A stretch of 64,000 nucleotides of DNA from Taudactylus pleione. Taxonomy: Eukaryota > Chordata > Amphibia > Anura > Myobatrachidae. Shown one piece after another: positions 21,301 to 30,424 of this stretch. The notes beneath the pieces are model-generated. The model saw nothing but the letters and a program-made list of their open reading frames with translations. It ran no database searches and was not told where the DNA came from. Positions within the stretch are counted from its first letter, which is position 1, and each line of letters begins with the position of its first letter. The position numbers were made by a program, and so were the translations under genes. The stretch is taken from assembly GCA_031769625.1 (NCBI GenBank), contig JAUIMM010000484.1, positions 1,984,001 to 2,048,000 on the forward strand, written 5' to 3'.

Positions 21301-21484
21301 CTGAGGTGCCTTGGACCGGGGGCGGGGTATAGGAGGGGGACCTAGTGCATCCTGGGAGGCTGAAAGCTTAACTCTTTGGTGCCCTGCGACTGACGTCACA
21401 CCTATACCCCAAGGTATCCTGTGGAACCCTATGGACTTCGTAGAAATAGAGATAACAAGGGTAAGTTCTTACCATATCTCATAT
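21301..21484 (+). repeat. DIRS B right inverted terminal repeat with splice-donor-like motif
   Basis: Starts CTGAGGTGCCTTGGACC, the inverse of the left repeat, and adds a right-only extension ending CTTACCATATCTCATAT. AGGGTAAGT at 21458-21466 is a close match to a vertebrate 5' splice site and faces the same way as pafah1b1. Confidence 0.85.
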
Positions 21485-21510
21485 TATGTGTATATGTGTG
21501 TGTATATGTA

Positions 21511-21551
<41 letters not shown>

Positions 21552-21558
21552 TGTGTGT

Positions 21559-21610
<52 letters not shown>
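21485..21610. repeat. TG/TA microsatellite
   Basis: Alternating TG and TA blocks to the right of DIRS B, belonging to the interrupted hAT MITE. Confidence 0.9.
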
Positions 21611-21611
<1 letters not shown>

Positions 21612-21899
21612 GTACCCCCTCCGCATGATGTCTCACGGAGGTGTAGTCACAATCGCCGGTGATTACAGCAATGCATGGGGATGCTCGAGGGAGCTGTAAG
21701 GGCAGCAGTGTGACTGTCTGAAGCGTCCTAAGTATGCTCCAAGTGGCACTGCTGCTTAGACTCTGGCTGCAGGGTGCCATTCTAGGCACCCTGATAGCCA
21801 GATGAGGCTAGCAGAAAAAAGCTCAGAGGCCCATACCAAATGATTCCTGGGACCTTTACGGCCCCTCGGGTCTGAGGTTCCCCATCCCCTGCCCTACAG

Positions 21900-22614
21900 A
21901 ATTCAAACCTAGCCAGATTTCTGCATTCTCTGCAAGCGGGTTTCTCGGCCGGACTGCGTCTGGGTTCTCTGAAAGTTCAAATCTCAGCTCTATCGGTGTT
22001 CTTCCAGAAGAAGCTGTCCTTTATATCGGAGGTGCAGACTTTTCTGCAAGGTGTTGTACGGTTACAACCACCCTTTGTTCCTCCTACGGCTCCATGGGAT
22101 TTGGATCTCGTCCTTTCCTTCTTAGTCTTCTCTGTTCGAACCTTTTGGAGTCTGGAGTTAACATACCTTTCGTGAAAGGTAACACTTCTTCTTGTGCTGG
22201 CCTCAGCCAGGAGGGTGTCTGAACTGGGAGCTCTTTCCTGTCGTTCATGTGGATAGCGTGGAACTACGTACAAGAATGGATTTCCTTCCAAAGGTGGTTT
22301 CGGCTTTCCACATCAACCAACTTATTGTGGTACCGGTTCTTCCACAGGATTTACAATCAGACAGGCCTATGTAGCCTCATATAGGGAGCCTCCTCCTTCT
22401 ATTACAGCGCATTCCACTCAGTAGGTTCCTCGCTGGCGGCTGCTCGCAGGGTTTCCATGGAGTTACTTTGCCGGGCGGCCACTTGGTCGGGCTGGCATAC
22501 CTTTATCCGTTTTTATAGATTTGACATGTTTGCGGCATCTGCAGCGCAGTATGGTCAGTCTGTTTTACAGGGTTCTTGGCGCTCTCCTGCCCGTGATGGG
22601 AGCTCTGGGGTGTT
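21900..22614 (+). pseudogene. DIRS A tyrosine recombinase, 3' piece
   Basis: Resumes the gene cut at 15410: SLQAGFSAGLRLGSLKVQ, LQGVVRLQPPFVPPTAPWDL and LASARRVSELGALSC give the core-binding region and the catalytic Arg segment. About 150 bases between the IVVPVLPQDL segment and IRQAYVAS are missing compared with B. The HSTR box reads AHSTQ followed by a stop, losing the second catalytic Arg. FYRFDMFAASAAQYG retains the Tyr. The remnant cannot encode an active recombinase. It is followed directly by the internal complementary region of A. Confidence 0.8.
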
Positions 22615-22695
22615 CCCTAGTGGATGAAGGTGAAAACAGGATTTTGGTACTTCCCGATAAATACCTTTCTCCGATTCCATAGGGGACACTGGACG
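22615..22695 (+). repeat. DIRS A internal complementary region
   Basis: CCCTAGTGGATGAAGGTGAAA is the inverse of the A left end. The following GGATTTTGGTACTTCCC and CGATTCCATAGGGGACACTGG are the inverse of its right end. Confidence 0.8.
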
Positions 22696-23599
22696 CCAAC
22701 CCTGCACTGTTCCTTCCTGTCATGATTGTGGTCATTTTATGTTATGACTGTTAGACGACTGTTTGATGTCTTCTGTGGTGTTACTGTTGTTTCACACTTC
22801 TAATTGTTCTGTGTACTTGTTTCGTCTCCACTTCTTCTTCAGCTTTTTTTCCCAGCTCTCCTCGGGCAGAGTTTCCTAAGACTGGGCTTGTTGGGGGGTA
22901 TAGAGGGGGAGGAGCTAGTCACACTTCTAAAATTTAAAGTGCCATCTCCCTCTTAGCACATGTCTATACTCCACTGTATTGAAGCCTTCAGTGTCCCCTA
23001 TGGAATCGGAGAAAGGGATTTATTGGTAAGTACCACAATTGTGTTCTAGGTTTTTTTTAATTATAATATGGTTGTTTAAAGCATCAGTGACTTATATGTG
23101 ACAAGTGAAGTGTAAGCTGTCCAAGCATACTGGGTTCAATACAGGTCATACGAACAGGTTGGAGTGTTGACTTTTATCTGTAGGTCACAGCTGACATCGG
23201 GCATCAAGCAGAATCTTGTAAGCAGATTGTTGGTTATTGCTCAAAGGATAGGCCTGATGAGTTACACCAGTTTGTGATTAGCCTGTAGACCAGATGATAT
23301 ACATGCATGGGCTCTACTGCCTTAGTTTTTATGTAGTTTTTCCAAACTGTTAATGCAGCCTGGCACCAATAAGTCTGTGCATGATCTAAAATTTGCAATT
23401 TATTACAATAACTTCAATAGAATATTTCCATGGGAAATTTGGCACATATGATAACTAGTATGCAAAAGCGAAAAAGCAGATAGGTTATTGCTTGGCAGAC
23501 TGCTTACGGTCACCAAACTGGCTTCAAAAGAGATTCTAATTAACATGACTACTTCTGTTCCAATGCCTCCCAATATGGTTCTCTCAAAAATACATCTGA

Positions 23600-23908
23600 A
23601 GGTGCCTACACACTAGACGATGTGCTCATGATGCGATATCGTGAGCCATTTCCCTTGAACTCTTCCCAGTAGCACTCCAGGACACGATATGGTGCTAAAG
23701 TGTCCAATCTGACTTAAGATCTATAGTGCACAAAATCATGCATGAGATTGGCAAATCTTGCCTGCAGTAGGCAAGATCTGAACATGCGTTGTACGACCAG
23801 CATCGTGATCGTGAGTGGATCGATTTGGACATATTTTACACGATTTGTCGTTCTGATGTTTTGAAATCAGGTGAATCGTGTAAAATAGTCTAGTGTGTAG
23901 GCACCTTT
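23600..23908. repeat. MITE, GGTGCCTACACACTAG termini
   Basis: AAGGTGCCTACACACTAGAC at the left is mirrored by GTCTAGTGTGTAGGCACCTTT at the right, about 20 bp of near-perfect inverted termini. The interior is non-coding, with CACGATT/AATCGTG repeats. Confidence 0.75.
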
Positions 23909-24149
23909 ACACAGTGAAATAATTAACTTTTAAATACATACAACGCAAGACCACGTGTGTGTGGACACCATCGCATCACCCCTTAAGTGCTGGTGGTCAG
24001 GGCTCAGTACAGCCAGTCAAGTTCTTCCACACCATATTCTGCAAGCTATTTTTCTTGCTTGTTGATGGACCTCTTTTGTGCTTAAGGGCATTGTCATGGT
24101 AAAACTAAGAGCCTTTTCCCACAAAGCGCACAATTACAGGAATGTTACT

Positions 24150-24397
24150 GGGGGAATTCAATTGTTGGGCTCCTGTCTAAAGTGGCGGTCGATATTCAAT
24201 TGTTTGCTACGGGCGCCCATTATTACTGTTCACACCCTCCTCATGTGGTGAGCAAGAAATCTGCTCAAAATTGGATTTTAGGGTGCCCAAACTGCCGTTT
24301 GGACAACGCACCCAGTAGGTTTCATGGGTCTAACCATTTTATGCGATAAGGAATGGGAGCTGTGGTGTGGGTGTAAGACAGTTGAATAGCCCCCCCC
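24150..24397. repeat. MITE family 2 nested in Tc1 relic
   Basis: GGGGGAATTCAATTGTTGGG at the left and CAGTTGAATAGCCCCCCC at the right are inverted. The interior includes GGGCGCCCATTATTACTG and a degenerate TTCACACCCTCCTCATGTGG. Confidence 0.65.
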
Positions 24398-24627
24398 TCC
24401 ACTGAATGCTATAACATACAGATTTCCCTTTGAAGGAACGAAGGTCCTTTAGATTTTCCTCCTCCACCAAACTTTACAATTGGCAGTACACATTGGGTGT
24501 TGGCGTTACCAGATTAATTTTTCACACTGTCAGATGGTGGAGCGTGATTTGTCAGTACAGAGAATGTGTTTCCAATCATGTGTTGTACAACACTCCAGAT
24601 GACGTCTGACACTGCATTTTGTAAACT

Positions 24628-24925
24628 TATGCTGTGTACACACGGGACGATTTCTCTTGAAATTTTCAGTGTTAAAAATGAATATCGTTCAACATTATGA
24701 ACGATTTCGTCAACAATCTATGCACTATTTCACCAACTATCAACATCAGAATGAACAATATGAACGAATAGAACAACAATATCGTCGAAGTTGGACAGGC
24801 AGGATGGACGATGAAAGATATCTTTCATTGTCCATGTGGGAACACGCATCGTTTGTATTAAAGTCAACGATATGAACGATAACTATCGTTCATATCGTTG
24901 ACAAGTCGTCCTGTATGTAGACTCA
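24628..24925. repeat. MITE nested in Tc1 relic
   Basis: Left GCTGTGTACACACGGGACG; right part contains CAAGTCGTCCTGTATGTAGAC. Rich in ACGAT/ATCGT repeats and an internal inverted pair AACGATATGAACGATA / TATCGTTCATATCGTT at 24868-24900. Any ORF here is a chance product. Confidence 0.55.
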
Positions 24926-25060
24926 TTTAGTCTTGTTTGCGGCTACCCTGCCATGGAAACCTAATCCATGGATTTCCTGACAAACCATTATTGTGCTGAC
25001 TTGAGGGGTAGTGAGTATTTACACGTTAAGCAAATGAGACCTTACAGGTTTCGATTTGGT

Positions 25061-25888
25061 GTATAAACGATGTGCTGCAGTGTTTCTAAACCCTTCTTTT
25101 TTTATTTTATTTCATTACATGTAACACATTTCAAAAACCTTAATGGGAATGCATTTAAAACTCCCATTAGATGCATTTAAAAGAGTTTGTACGTGCTCTT
25201 CAGCTAGACCATAACGTCCAGATGCAAGTTTAATAAATAAAAAATGATACTTGTCAGAGCCATACATTAAGGCTGTTTGTATGTATGTTTACTTGCACTT
25301 ACCATGCAATAGAACATGTATTGCATTAGTCAGTGTATACTTAGGACTAGAAACGGGGTGCTTTCCTCTAATTATTTTTTATAATATTATTGTGATCCTT
25401 AGCGAGTTACTTGGTAGAGTACTAGAAACATGAGCCTTTCTGTAAGCAGGTTGTCAGATGCAGTATAGAAATGCTCCATCCTATGTCAGATCTAATTGTC
25501 TTGCACTGCACGTAGAAGTGATTACTGGTGCACAGCGCTTCACACAATGAAACCTAGGAGTGCTGGTGAGATTTTGCTGACACAGGATTCCAAGCAGAAA
25601 GTGTTAGCAGGTATTTTTAGTATTATTTACATTATCAAAATTAATATTTCCAATAGCACTTAATGGGGAAACCTTCTGCATGTCCATTTAGAAGAAAATT
25701 GTAAAGGACATTTTTCTATAGTGTTAAAGCATTAATGTTTTAATGAAAAAAAATGGAATCCTGCTTGCTCTATTAATACTGTGAAACATTGCTATGTATT
25801 GGAGACCTTGATCAACCATATTTTAATGCTTTCTAGCATTAATAATTCAAAGTTATTAGGATTTTTTTATCATCAAAAGAGCCAGACA
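25061..25888. other. Intronic sequence, nothing recognised
   Basis: AT-rich with no element termini and no coding homology that I can see. Confidence 0.5.
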
Positions 25889-26470
25889 AAGGGGGGTATT
25901 CAATTACCCACATAAAAAACTTCTTGCGGTAGAAACCGCACTTTACCCCAAACTTATTTATTTTTTCCGGTGATTCAATCACCCTCCGTTTTTCCGCACA
26001 AATTTTTTTATCTGTTTTCAGGCGAAAACACATAGGGCTCGATTCAATTCAACACTAATTGAATAGCGCCGGGAGGGAGGTCCCAGAGCTATTCAATTCA
26101 GCGCGCTGTTTACCCTAAGTATTTCTTCTCGCATCTTTCCTAGGGTGCGAGCAGAAATCCGACAACTCCAGGTTGTTTTCTGCCCTTAGCGCCCCGGAAA
26201 CAGCATTGCCCTGGGCAGTTTTGTCTGAGAATGCCCGTTCTCGTGACTAAACACCCTGTTTAAGGCGCGAGAACCGTCATTCTCTGACAAAACATTGTGC
26301 TGAATTGAATAGCTCTGGGAGCTCCCTCCTGGCATTCAATTCACGTTGAATTTAATCTAGCCCATAGAGCCCGGATAAGTTCCTGGATCCATGTGTTTTC
26401 GCGATCGTGGCTGCGAAAAAGGCATTTGTCGGGGATGGTGTTACCTGCTTTCAGGCAGGTAAAAAATAAA
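25889..26470. repeat. Composite: GGGGGGTATTCAATTACCC element interrupted by MITE family 1
   Basis: An outer CpG-bearing element starts GGGGGGTATTCAATTACCC and is interrupted at ACACATAG; its continuation resumes after 26366 (AGAGCCCGGATAAG, GTGTTTTCGCGATCG). The inner family 1 copy is 26034-26366. The outer right end is not resolved. Confidence 0.45.
26034..26366. repeat. MITE family 1, TA-flanked
   Basis: TAGGGCTCGATTCAATTCAAC at the left and CGTTGAATTTAATCTAGCCC-ATA at the right are inverted termini bounded by TA. The interior has ATTTCTTCTCGCATC and CGAGAACCGTCATTCTC. Confidence 0.65.
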
Positions 26471-26567
26471 TCCCTGATAGTGCCAGCTTCCTGTTAGCAG
26501 TTTAGCACACGCTGCTGTGTGCTTGGCTGCAGTGGGACGTGGGAGACTGCTGCTGCTGAACAGTGGA

Positions 26568-26786
26568 CTGAAAAACAGATGAAAGCTGTAGTTCAGACAA
26601 GTTGTTTAAATCAAACCTATTTAACCAACTTGCCTGAATGACTTTTTTTTTTTTTTTTTTTTTTTTGGTTTGGAAGCAAATTGCTGATTGGCATTTATTC
26701 CCATACATTACTGGATTTTCATTCCAACCAACCAACCAACCAGGTGGCTGGTTAGAGGAAAATTGGTCTGGTGTATGGCGAGCTTT
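26568..26786. repeat. Half copy of the 3807-type palindromic MITE, with T tract
   Basis: Starts TGAAAAACAGATGAAAGC, passes a T24 run (26643-26666) and continues GGAAGCAAATTGCTGATTGG, TGGATTTTCATTCCAACC and GTGGCTGGTTAG. This is the right arm of the palindrome seen at 3807-4091. An (AACC)4 stretch lies near 26727. Confidence 0.6.
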
Positions 26787-27283
26787 AGTTTTTCTTCCTT
26801 CCATTCATCTCAGTAGGTTTTTGAATTTAATTAAACATGAAGGAGATTGAACCATAAGGTGTTGCTCTGTGTATTACCACTTTACTGTGTTGGATTTGTT
26901 TAGCCTCTAAGATTGAGTTTTTTAGTTGTGGTTTTCTCCTGTCCTAAAGGATTTTTAGGAGAGGAGTTTGTGGAGTCTTAGCTGATGCTAGGCAGATTTA
27001 GTACAACTCTGATTGGGTCACCCTCCCTATTTCTCTGTATGTGAATTTACTGTATTGGTTCAGCTCACTAAAATGAAGGCCACAGGCAACAAAAATGTGG
27101 AATTCAAGGGGGATTCCCTTATTATAGGTTTTTAAAAGAAAAAAAATCCATTTGGTTTAAACCAGCAAACCCTATGCTAAAGACTACTGTGGCGTGTAAC
27201 AATAGTTTGGGATATTTTTGTTTTTAGTGTAACGTTGGTATGTGAATTTGAGAGTCTGATATTGCAGAATTTTTTTTTCTAAA
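26787..27283. other. Intronic sequence, nothing recognised
   Basis: No element termini and no coding homology seen. Confidence 0.5.
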
Positions 27284-27665
27284 GTATACACCTAGCTGGC
27301 TGATCAGCCCAATAATAAAGTTGTGTCTACAGTAGCGTTAGCTAATTGTCAGATCGAGAAGCAGCTTCTTATGATCAGTTTGATATTTAAGATGCCCGAC
27401 TTCTTGATCCATCTGTGCTAGAAATGGCAGTCCTAGTTTTAAGGATATCCATGCTTGAGCACAGGTGACTTAATTAGTACCTCAGTCAATTTGATGTAAC
27501 CATTTGGACTCAAGTATGGATATCCTTAAAACCTGGACAGTAATGGCAGAGTTTGGGAACCTCTGGCTTAGTCTGTATGGGGTATACGCAGATCGGATAA
27601 TCTCTCCAAGGATTTGAGTGTTTGTCTGATCTGCCGAGTGATCCGCATAGTGTGTACCAGGCTCT
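27284..27665. repeat. MITE (GTATACACCTAGCTGG) with nested hAT fragment
   Basis: The outer termini AGTATACACCTAGCTGGC and TAGTGTGTACCAGGCTC are loosely inverted; the interior has CTGATC/GATCAG repeats. Nested at about 27420-27565 is a hAT fragment ending GAGTTTGGGAACCTCTG. That fragment holds a palindrome of AAGGATATCCATGCTTGAGC and its inverse, the core also seen at 3667-4122. Confidence 0.5.
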
Positions 27666-28255
27666 GGATGATGTTTGTATGACAGCTGAGTGTGTGCACC
27701 ATTAGTTTGTGTTTATTATGTTGTCTTTGTCATACAGTGCTGTGAAATAAGTGCTCTGGGTCAGGAGTATGTCATGCAGTGTCTTAGCACTTTAGCAGGA
27801 GCAGTTATTGTACAGTTCTTGTTGCCCCCATACTGGCTTAATGACAGATTTTAATTTGGGCTCAACTAATTTAGTTTTAAAATACCCTTTTTTATAAATA
27901 TTTTTTGGTGGTTTTTTTTTTTGCATAGATGGGGGAACATATGGTGGATTCTGGGGGACTGAGTGAATAGAATCACTCATTCTGTTACTTCCTCCGTTTC
28001 CCAAATGTAATGACATTCACTTGGATAAGCTGGCACAAGGGCAGGCAACCTGCAGCACTCAAGCTGCCGTGGGAGCTGCACATTTCAGCATGCTCTTCCA
28101 CGGTTTTGATGTTGGGGCATGCTAAAACCATGGCAGGGCTGTGATGTGTAGTTCCACAGCAGCTGGAGTAGTATAGTATCTCCCCGCTTTCTTACGTCTG
28201 GACCTGGCCAGTGTGCGCTCAGGATATTCTTGAGATCATGATTTTGGTACCGCAA
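27666..28255. other. Intronic sequence with a possible short hAT remnant
   Basis: Mostly featureless. GGGCAGGCAACCTGCAGC at 28040 and the palindromic GCATGCTCTTCC...GGGGCATGCTAAAACC segment resemble a hAT-type MITE, but its ends are not clear. Confidence 0.4.
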
Positions 28256-28520
28256 TGGGCTTGATTCAATTCAGCACGATGCTGAATATCCCCGGCAGGG
28301 AGCTCCCGGAGCTATTCAATTCACTGCAATGTTTGGTCCGACTAAAGAATTTCTTCTCGCACCACCATGAAGGTGTGAGGAGTAATCCAACAAAAGTTCT
28401 GGCCGAGCGGCTGTCTTCCTGCTAACAACTGCACGGCCTGTACTTTAGACAGAGAATGCTGGTTAAGTAAACACCCAGGTTAAGTAGCGAGAACCGGCAT
28501 TCTCCGACTTAACTGGCAAC
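28256..28520. repeat. MITE family 1, right end missing
   Basis: ATGGGCTTGATTCAATTCAGC at the left, then GGGAGCTCCCGGAGC and AGAACCGGCATTCTCCGAC. The terminal right repeat is absent; a different sequence follows. Confidence 0.55.
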
Positions 28521-28570
28521 TGTTGAGGTCCATGGTGTTTTTTTTTATTTTTTACACTGTTGGACTGCTT

Positions 28571-28907
28571 GGGCGGAATTCAGTTGTATTCACGGCCCGC
28601 ATCTCCCGTCTAAAGTGACAGGAGATCGCGGGCCGCTATACAATTGTCCAAGATGTTCGCGCTGATCGCGCCCATAGAGGTCAGGTTTAGCCGCGTAAAG
28701 CAGCTAAACCCAACCAAAGTGCTGGGCGCGATCGGGAAAAGTGATGTTTGGGCGCCCAAACATGTAACTTTTCGCACATTTCAGCTCTCATCCCCCAGGG
28801 GGTGCGAGCTGAAATGTAGCGCTGGCAACTGATCGCGCCCGACAGGAGCAAGAATAGAATATCTCCGTCGGGCGCGATAGCGGCTAGAAATAATTGAATT
28901 CCGCCCC
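28571..28907. repeat. MITE family 2, best copy
   Basis: GGGCGGAATTCAGTTGTATTC and ATAATTGAATTCCGCCCC are inverted termini. The interior holds several CpG-rich inverted modules (AGGAGATCGCGGGCCGC; GGGCGCCCAAAC; ATTTCAGCTCTCATCCCCC...GTGCGAGCTGAAAT). Confidence 0.7.
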
Positions 28908-28954
28908 TTGAATAAGTCTTCTCCCTCTGATTTTCTTAAAAGTCCTATTAACTG

Positions 28955-29290
28955 TTAAGCTGGGTACGCATTTACCCAACTTGAGCGGCCATTTTGGCAA
29001 GTGTGTATAGTTTTCGAATCGGCTGTGCAATGTCTGGTCATACATCACAACCGGATGGGCATTTATATTTGACCGCCCACGTGATGTCAGTGTTGACGGT
29101 CGGCTGGTTCCCCATACACAAATGCAGATATACCTGCATGATATATTGGCATAAGCTGTGCTGCAGGGCCGACCTAATATGTATGCGAGCGACGACATTC
29201 ATAGATATGACAGGTGTACGTACCTGTCGATGCACTAGCGATATATTGTTTGTCGACTGAGCGATATGTTGGCAAGTGTGTGTAATCCGC
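28955..29290. repeat. MITE family 3 (TTAA-GCTGGGTACGC)
   Basis: Starts GTTAAGCTGGGTACGCATTTA; the right side has GGCAAGTGTGTGTAATCC. The internal GGCAAGTGTGTATAG near the left is mirrored. It ends about 165 bp upstream of the pafah1b1 exon. Confidence 0.5.
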
Positions 29291-29456
29291 TCTAGTCAGT
29301 AAGCCCATTCTGCACCTGTGTAGTAACATTCTGTGAATTACTGGTTTAGAAAATGTATCGGACGTATCTGTTAATCTGATTCTTTAACTTTTTTTTTTTT
29401 TGTCACAGCAACTTATGTTGAACAAAGCAATCATTGTTTTTTGTTTTAAATTTCAG

Positions 29457-29639
29457 GTGGAATGAAAGGTCCATGTTGAATGACTCCAAGCTTTCTCTGG
29501 GATATTGTTTGCGGCGACGAGGTTTCCTATAGCTGAAGCCACTCTGTGGCCAAATTCATCGCAGATTCGGAGTTCCTTAGGATTTGTGAACTCCTGAAGG
29601 TCTCCATTGCTGTATTGATCTCCTGGGACTTCATTCATC
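29457..29639 (+). other. pafah1b1: pafah1b1 5' untranslated part of the start-codon exon
   Basis: The acceptor is TTTTGTTTTAAATTTCAG ending at 29456, with a good pyrimidine tract. The 183 bases before the ATG are GC-balanced and CpG-containing, unlike the AT-rich intron around. The exon ends with the donor GTAAGT at 29672. The exact acceptor is inferred from the splice consensus, not from transcript data. Confidence 0.75.
29462..29536 (+). promoter_or_regulatory. Three short upstream ORFs in the pafah1b1 leader
   Basis: Upstream ATGs at 29462, 29473 and 29480 open ORFs ending at 29479, 29532 and 29536, all before the main ATG at 29640. They lie in different frames and overlap one another. 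Such uORFs can reduce translation of the main ORF; whether they act here is inference. Confidence 0.55.
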
Positions 29640-29671
29640 ATGGTCCTGTCACAGAGACAACGAGATGAGCT
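29640..29671 (+). CDS. pafah1b1: PAFAH1B1 (LIS1), first coding exon segment
   Basis: LIS1 is the dynein regulator that works with NDEL1/NDE1 in nuclear and neuronal migration and is also the regulatory subunit of platelet-activating-factor acetylhydrolase 1b. This exon encodes MVLSQRQRDE and the first two bases of codon 11 (Leu), identical to the conserved vertebrate N-terminus. The ATG has A at -3 and G at +4, a strong context, and is followed after 32 coding bases by the donor CT|GTAAGT. The phase-2 break is completed exactly by the exon at 51533. The remaining exons, which would carry the coiled coil and seven WD40 repeats, lie outside the window. The intron that follows is 21,861 bp and is filled with DIRS and DNA transposons. 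Confidence 0.95.
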
Positions 29672-30424
29672 GTAAGTAGTTTTAACAAGGATGTTAAAAG
29701 TATTATATGTACATATAGTTTTTACCTAATAACTATAACAGTGTGCTTATAATTAATTTATACTTTCGCTATGAAATCATTAACACACTTTTGTTATATA
29801 AAGGGGTTCATGTGTATGTGGACTATTTTTAGATCTGCAGTTTATGCTCTTCTAGCAAAAACAGGTTGGGCTTATAAATGTCACACTGTACAGGAACGGT
29901 ATCCATCTCCGTGTTCTGCCCTGCCCATGGCCTTCAGGTGAGTCAGGGTGTAGTAGACTAGATACAGAATTTAAACAGGCTCAACAGGCTTACTTTTTAT
30001 GAAATGGCAGATTGTGCTGTTCATTTAAATGTTTGTTTTTTGTTTTTTTTTCTATAAAATTATATGACATGCTTGAAGACTTGAGAAGCACAACTTCTGC
30101 GTGAGAGTAGTTGTTCTTGGTGGGAAATAGAAATCCCTGTATTGGTGCACTAGTAGTCCCTGGGCAGCTGCTTGGGTAGACAGAGGAATGGCTGTTTATT
30201 AGGTGGCGTACCTGGTCTCAAAACCGAAGACCACTTGATGCTGCCATTCCCCAGTTTCTAATCCGTTTTACAGAATGTTCACAAATTCCAGTGACATTTT
30301 ATAATGTATGACGACAATTGGCCAAGGTTACTGTCTAATGACAGTTGGTTAGTCACTGTAAAGCCTTCACTGTTCCATATGCGGTTGAATCACATTGCAA
30401 ATCTATTTTCAATGCGGGCAATTA
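29672..30424. other. pafah1b1 intron 2, proximal part
   Basis: Begins with the consensus donor GTAAGTAG. AT-rich, with no element recognised. Confidence 0.6.

Larger units (their letters stand above)
15548..21484 (+). mobile_element. DIRS element B, nearly complete
   Basis: A tyrosine-recombinase retrotransposon with the canonical DIRS layout: left inverted terminal repeat, gag, polymerase, overlapping recombinase, internal complementary region, right inverted terminal repeat. The terminal repeats differ from those of A and C-E, so B is a separate family. It lacks a target-site duplication, as expected for DIRS. The only obvious lesion is one extra T in the reverse transcriptase, so this is the youngest DIRS copy in the window. 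It is inserted in TA-repeat DNA of a hAT MITE inside DIRS A. Confidence 0.92.
15411..21891. mobile_element. hAT MITE (CAGGGGTGGGGAACC) split by DIRS B
   Basis: Starts CAGGGGTGGGGAACC and ends GGTTCCCCATCCCCTG. The 8-bp flanks TCCTACAG (15403-15410) and CCCTACAG (21892-21899) differ at one base. The MITE proper is 15411-15547 plus 21485-21891, about 540 bp, with a GT/TA microsatellite near its left end that accepted DIRS B. The second copy, 48194-48559, has the same GCTGCAGGGTGCCATTCTAG type core in inverse orientation, and also holds a short TA tract at the corresponding place. Confidence 0.85.
13204..23045 (+). mobile_element. DIRS element A, defective, interrupted by hAT and DIRS B
   Basis: The left end starts ATTTCTCCTTCATCCAC and carries GGGAGCTGGCACTTTAAA and AGCTCCTCCCCCTCTATAC. 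The right end (22870-23045) carries the inverse, ending GGAATCGGAGAAAGGG and TTGGTAAGTACC. Before it, 22615-22695 joins the reverse complements of left and right ends, the internal complementary region that defines DIRS elements. Gag and nearly all of the reverse transcriptase are missing: the 5' leader passes directly into the RNase H region near 14265. The recombinase gene is split by a hAT MITE at 15411-21891, and a family 4 MITE lies in the leader. A is therefore dead and older than its insertions. Confidence 0.85.
23990..25060 (-). pseudogene. Tc1-like transposase relic with two nested MITEs
   Basis: A very degraded Tc1/mariner transposon whose transposase lies on the minus strand. On the + strand it shows CAGCCAGTCAAGTTCTTCC, CCTTTTCCCACAAAG, CTCCTCCACCAAACTTTAC, GATGGTGGAGCGTGATTTG and CTGCCATGGAAACCTAATCC, in the order of the widespread fish/frog Tc1 family and matching the region at 43330-43735. 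Stops and indels are frequent; no ORF remains. A family 2 MITE (24150-24397) and another MITE (24628-24925) have inserted. The catalytic residues cannot be assigned reliably. Confidence 0.6.

Noticed and set aside
24657..24875. 72-codon ORF rich in Gln, Tyr and Arg
   Set aside because: Generated by ACGAT/ATCGT-type repeats inside a MITE.
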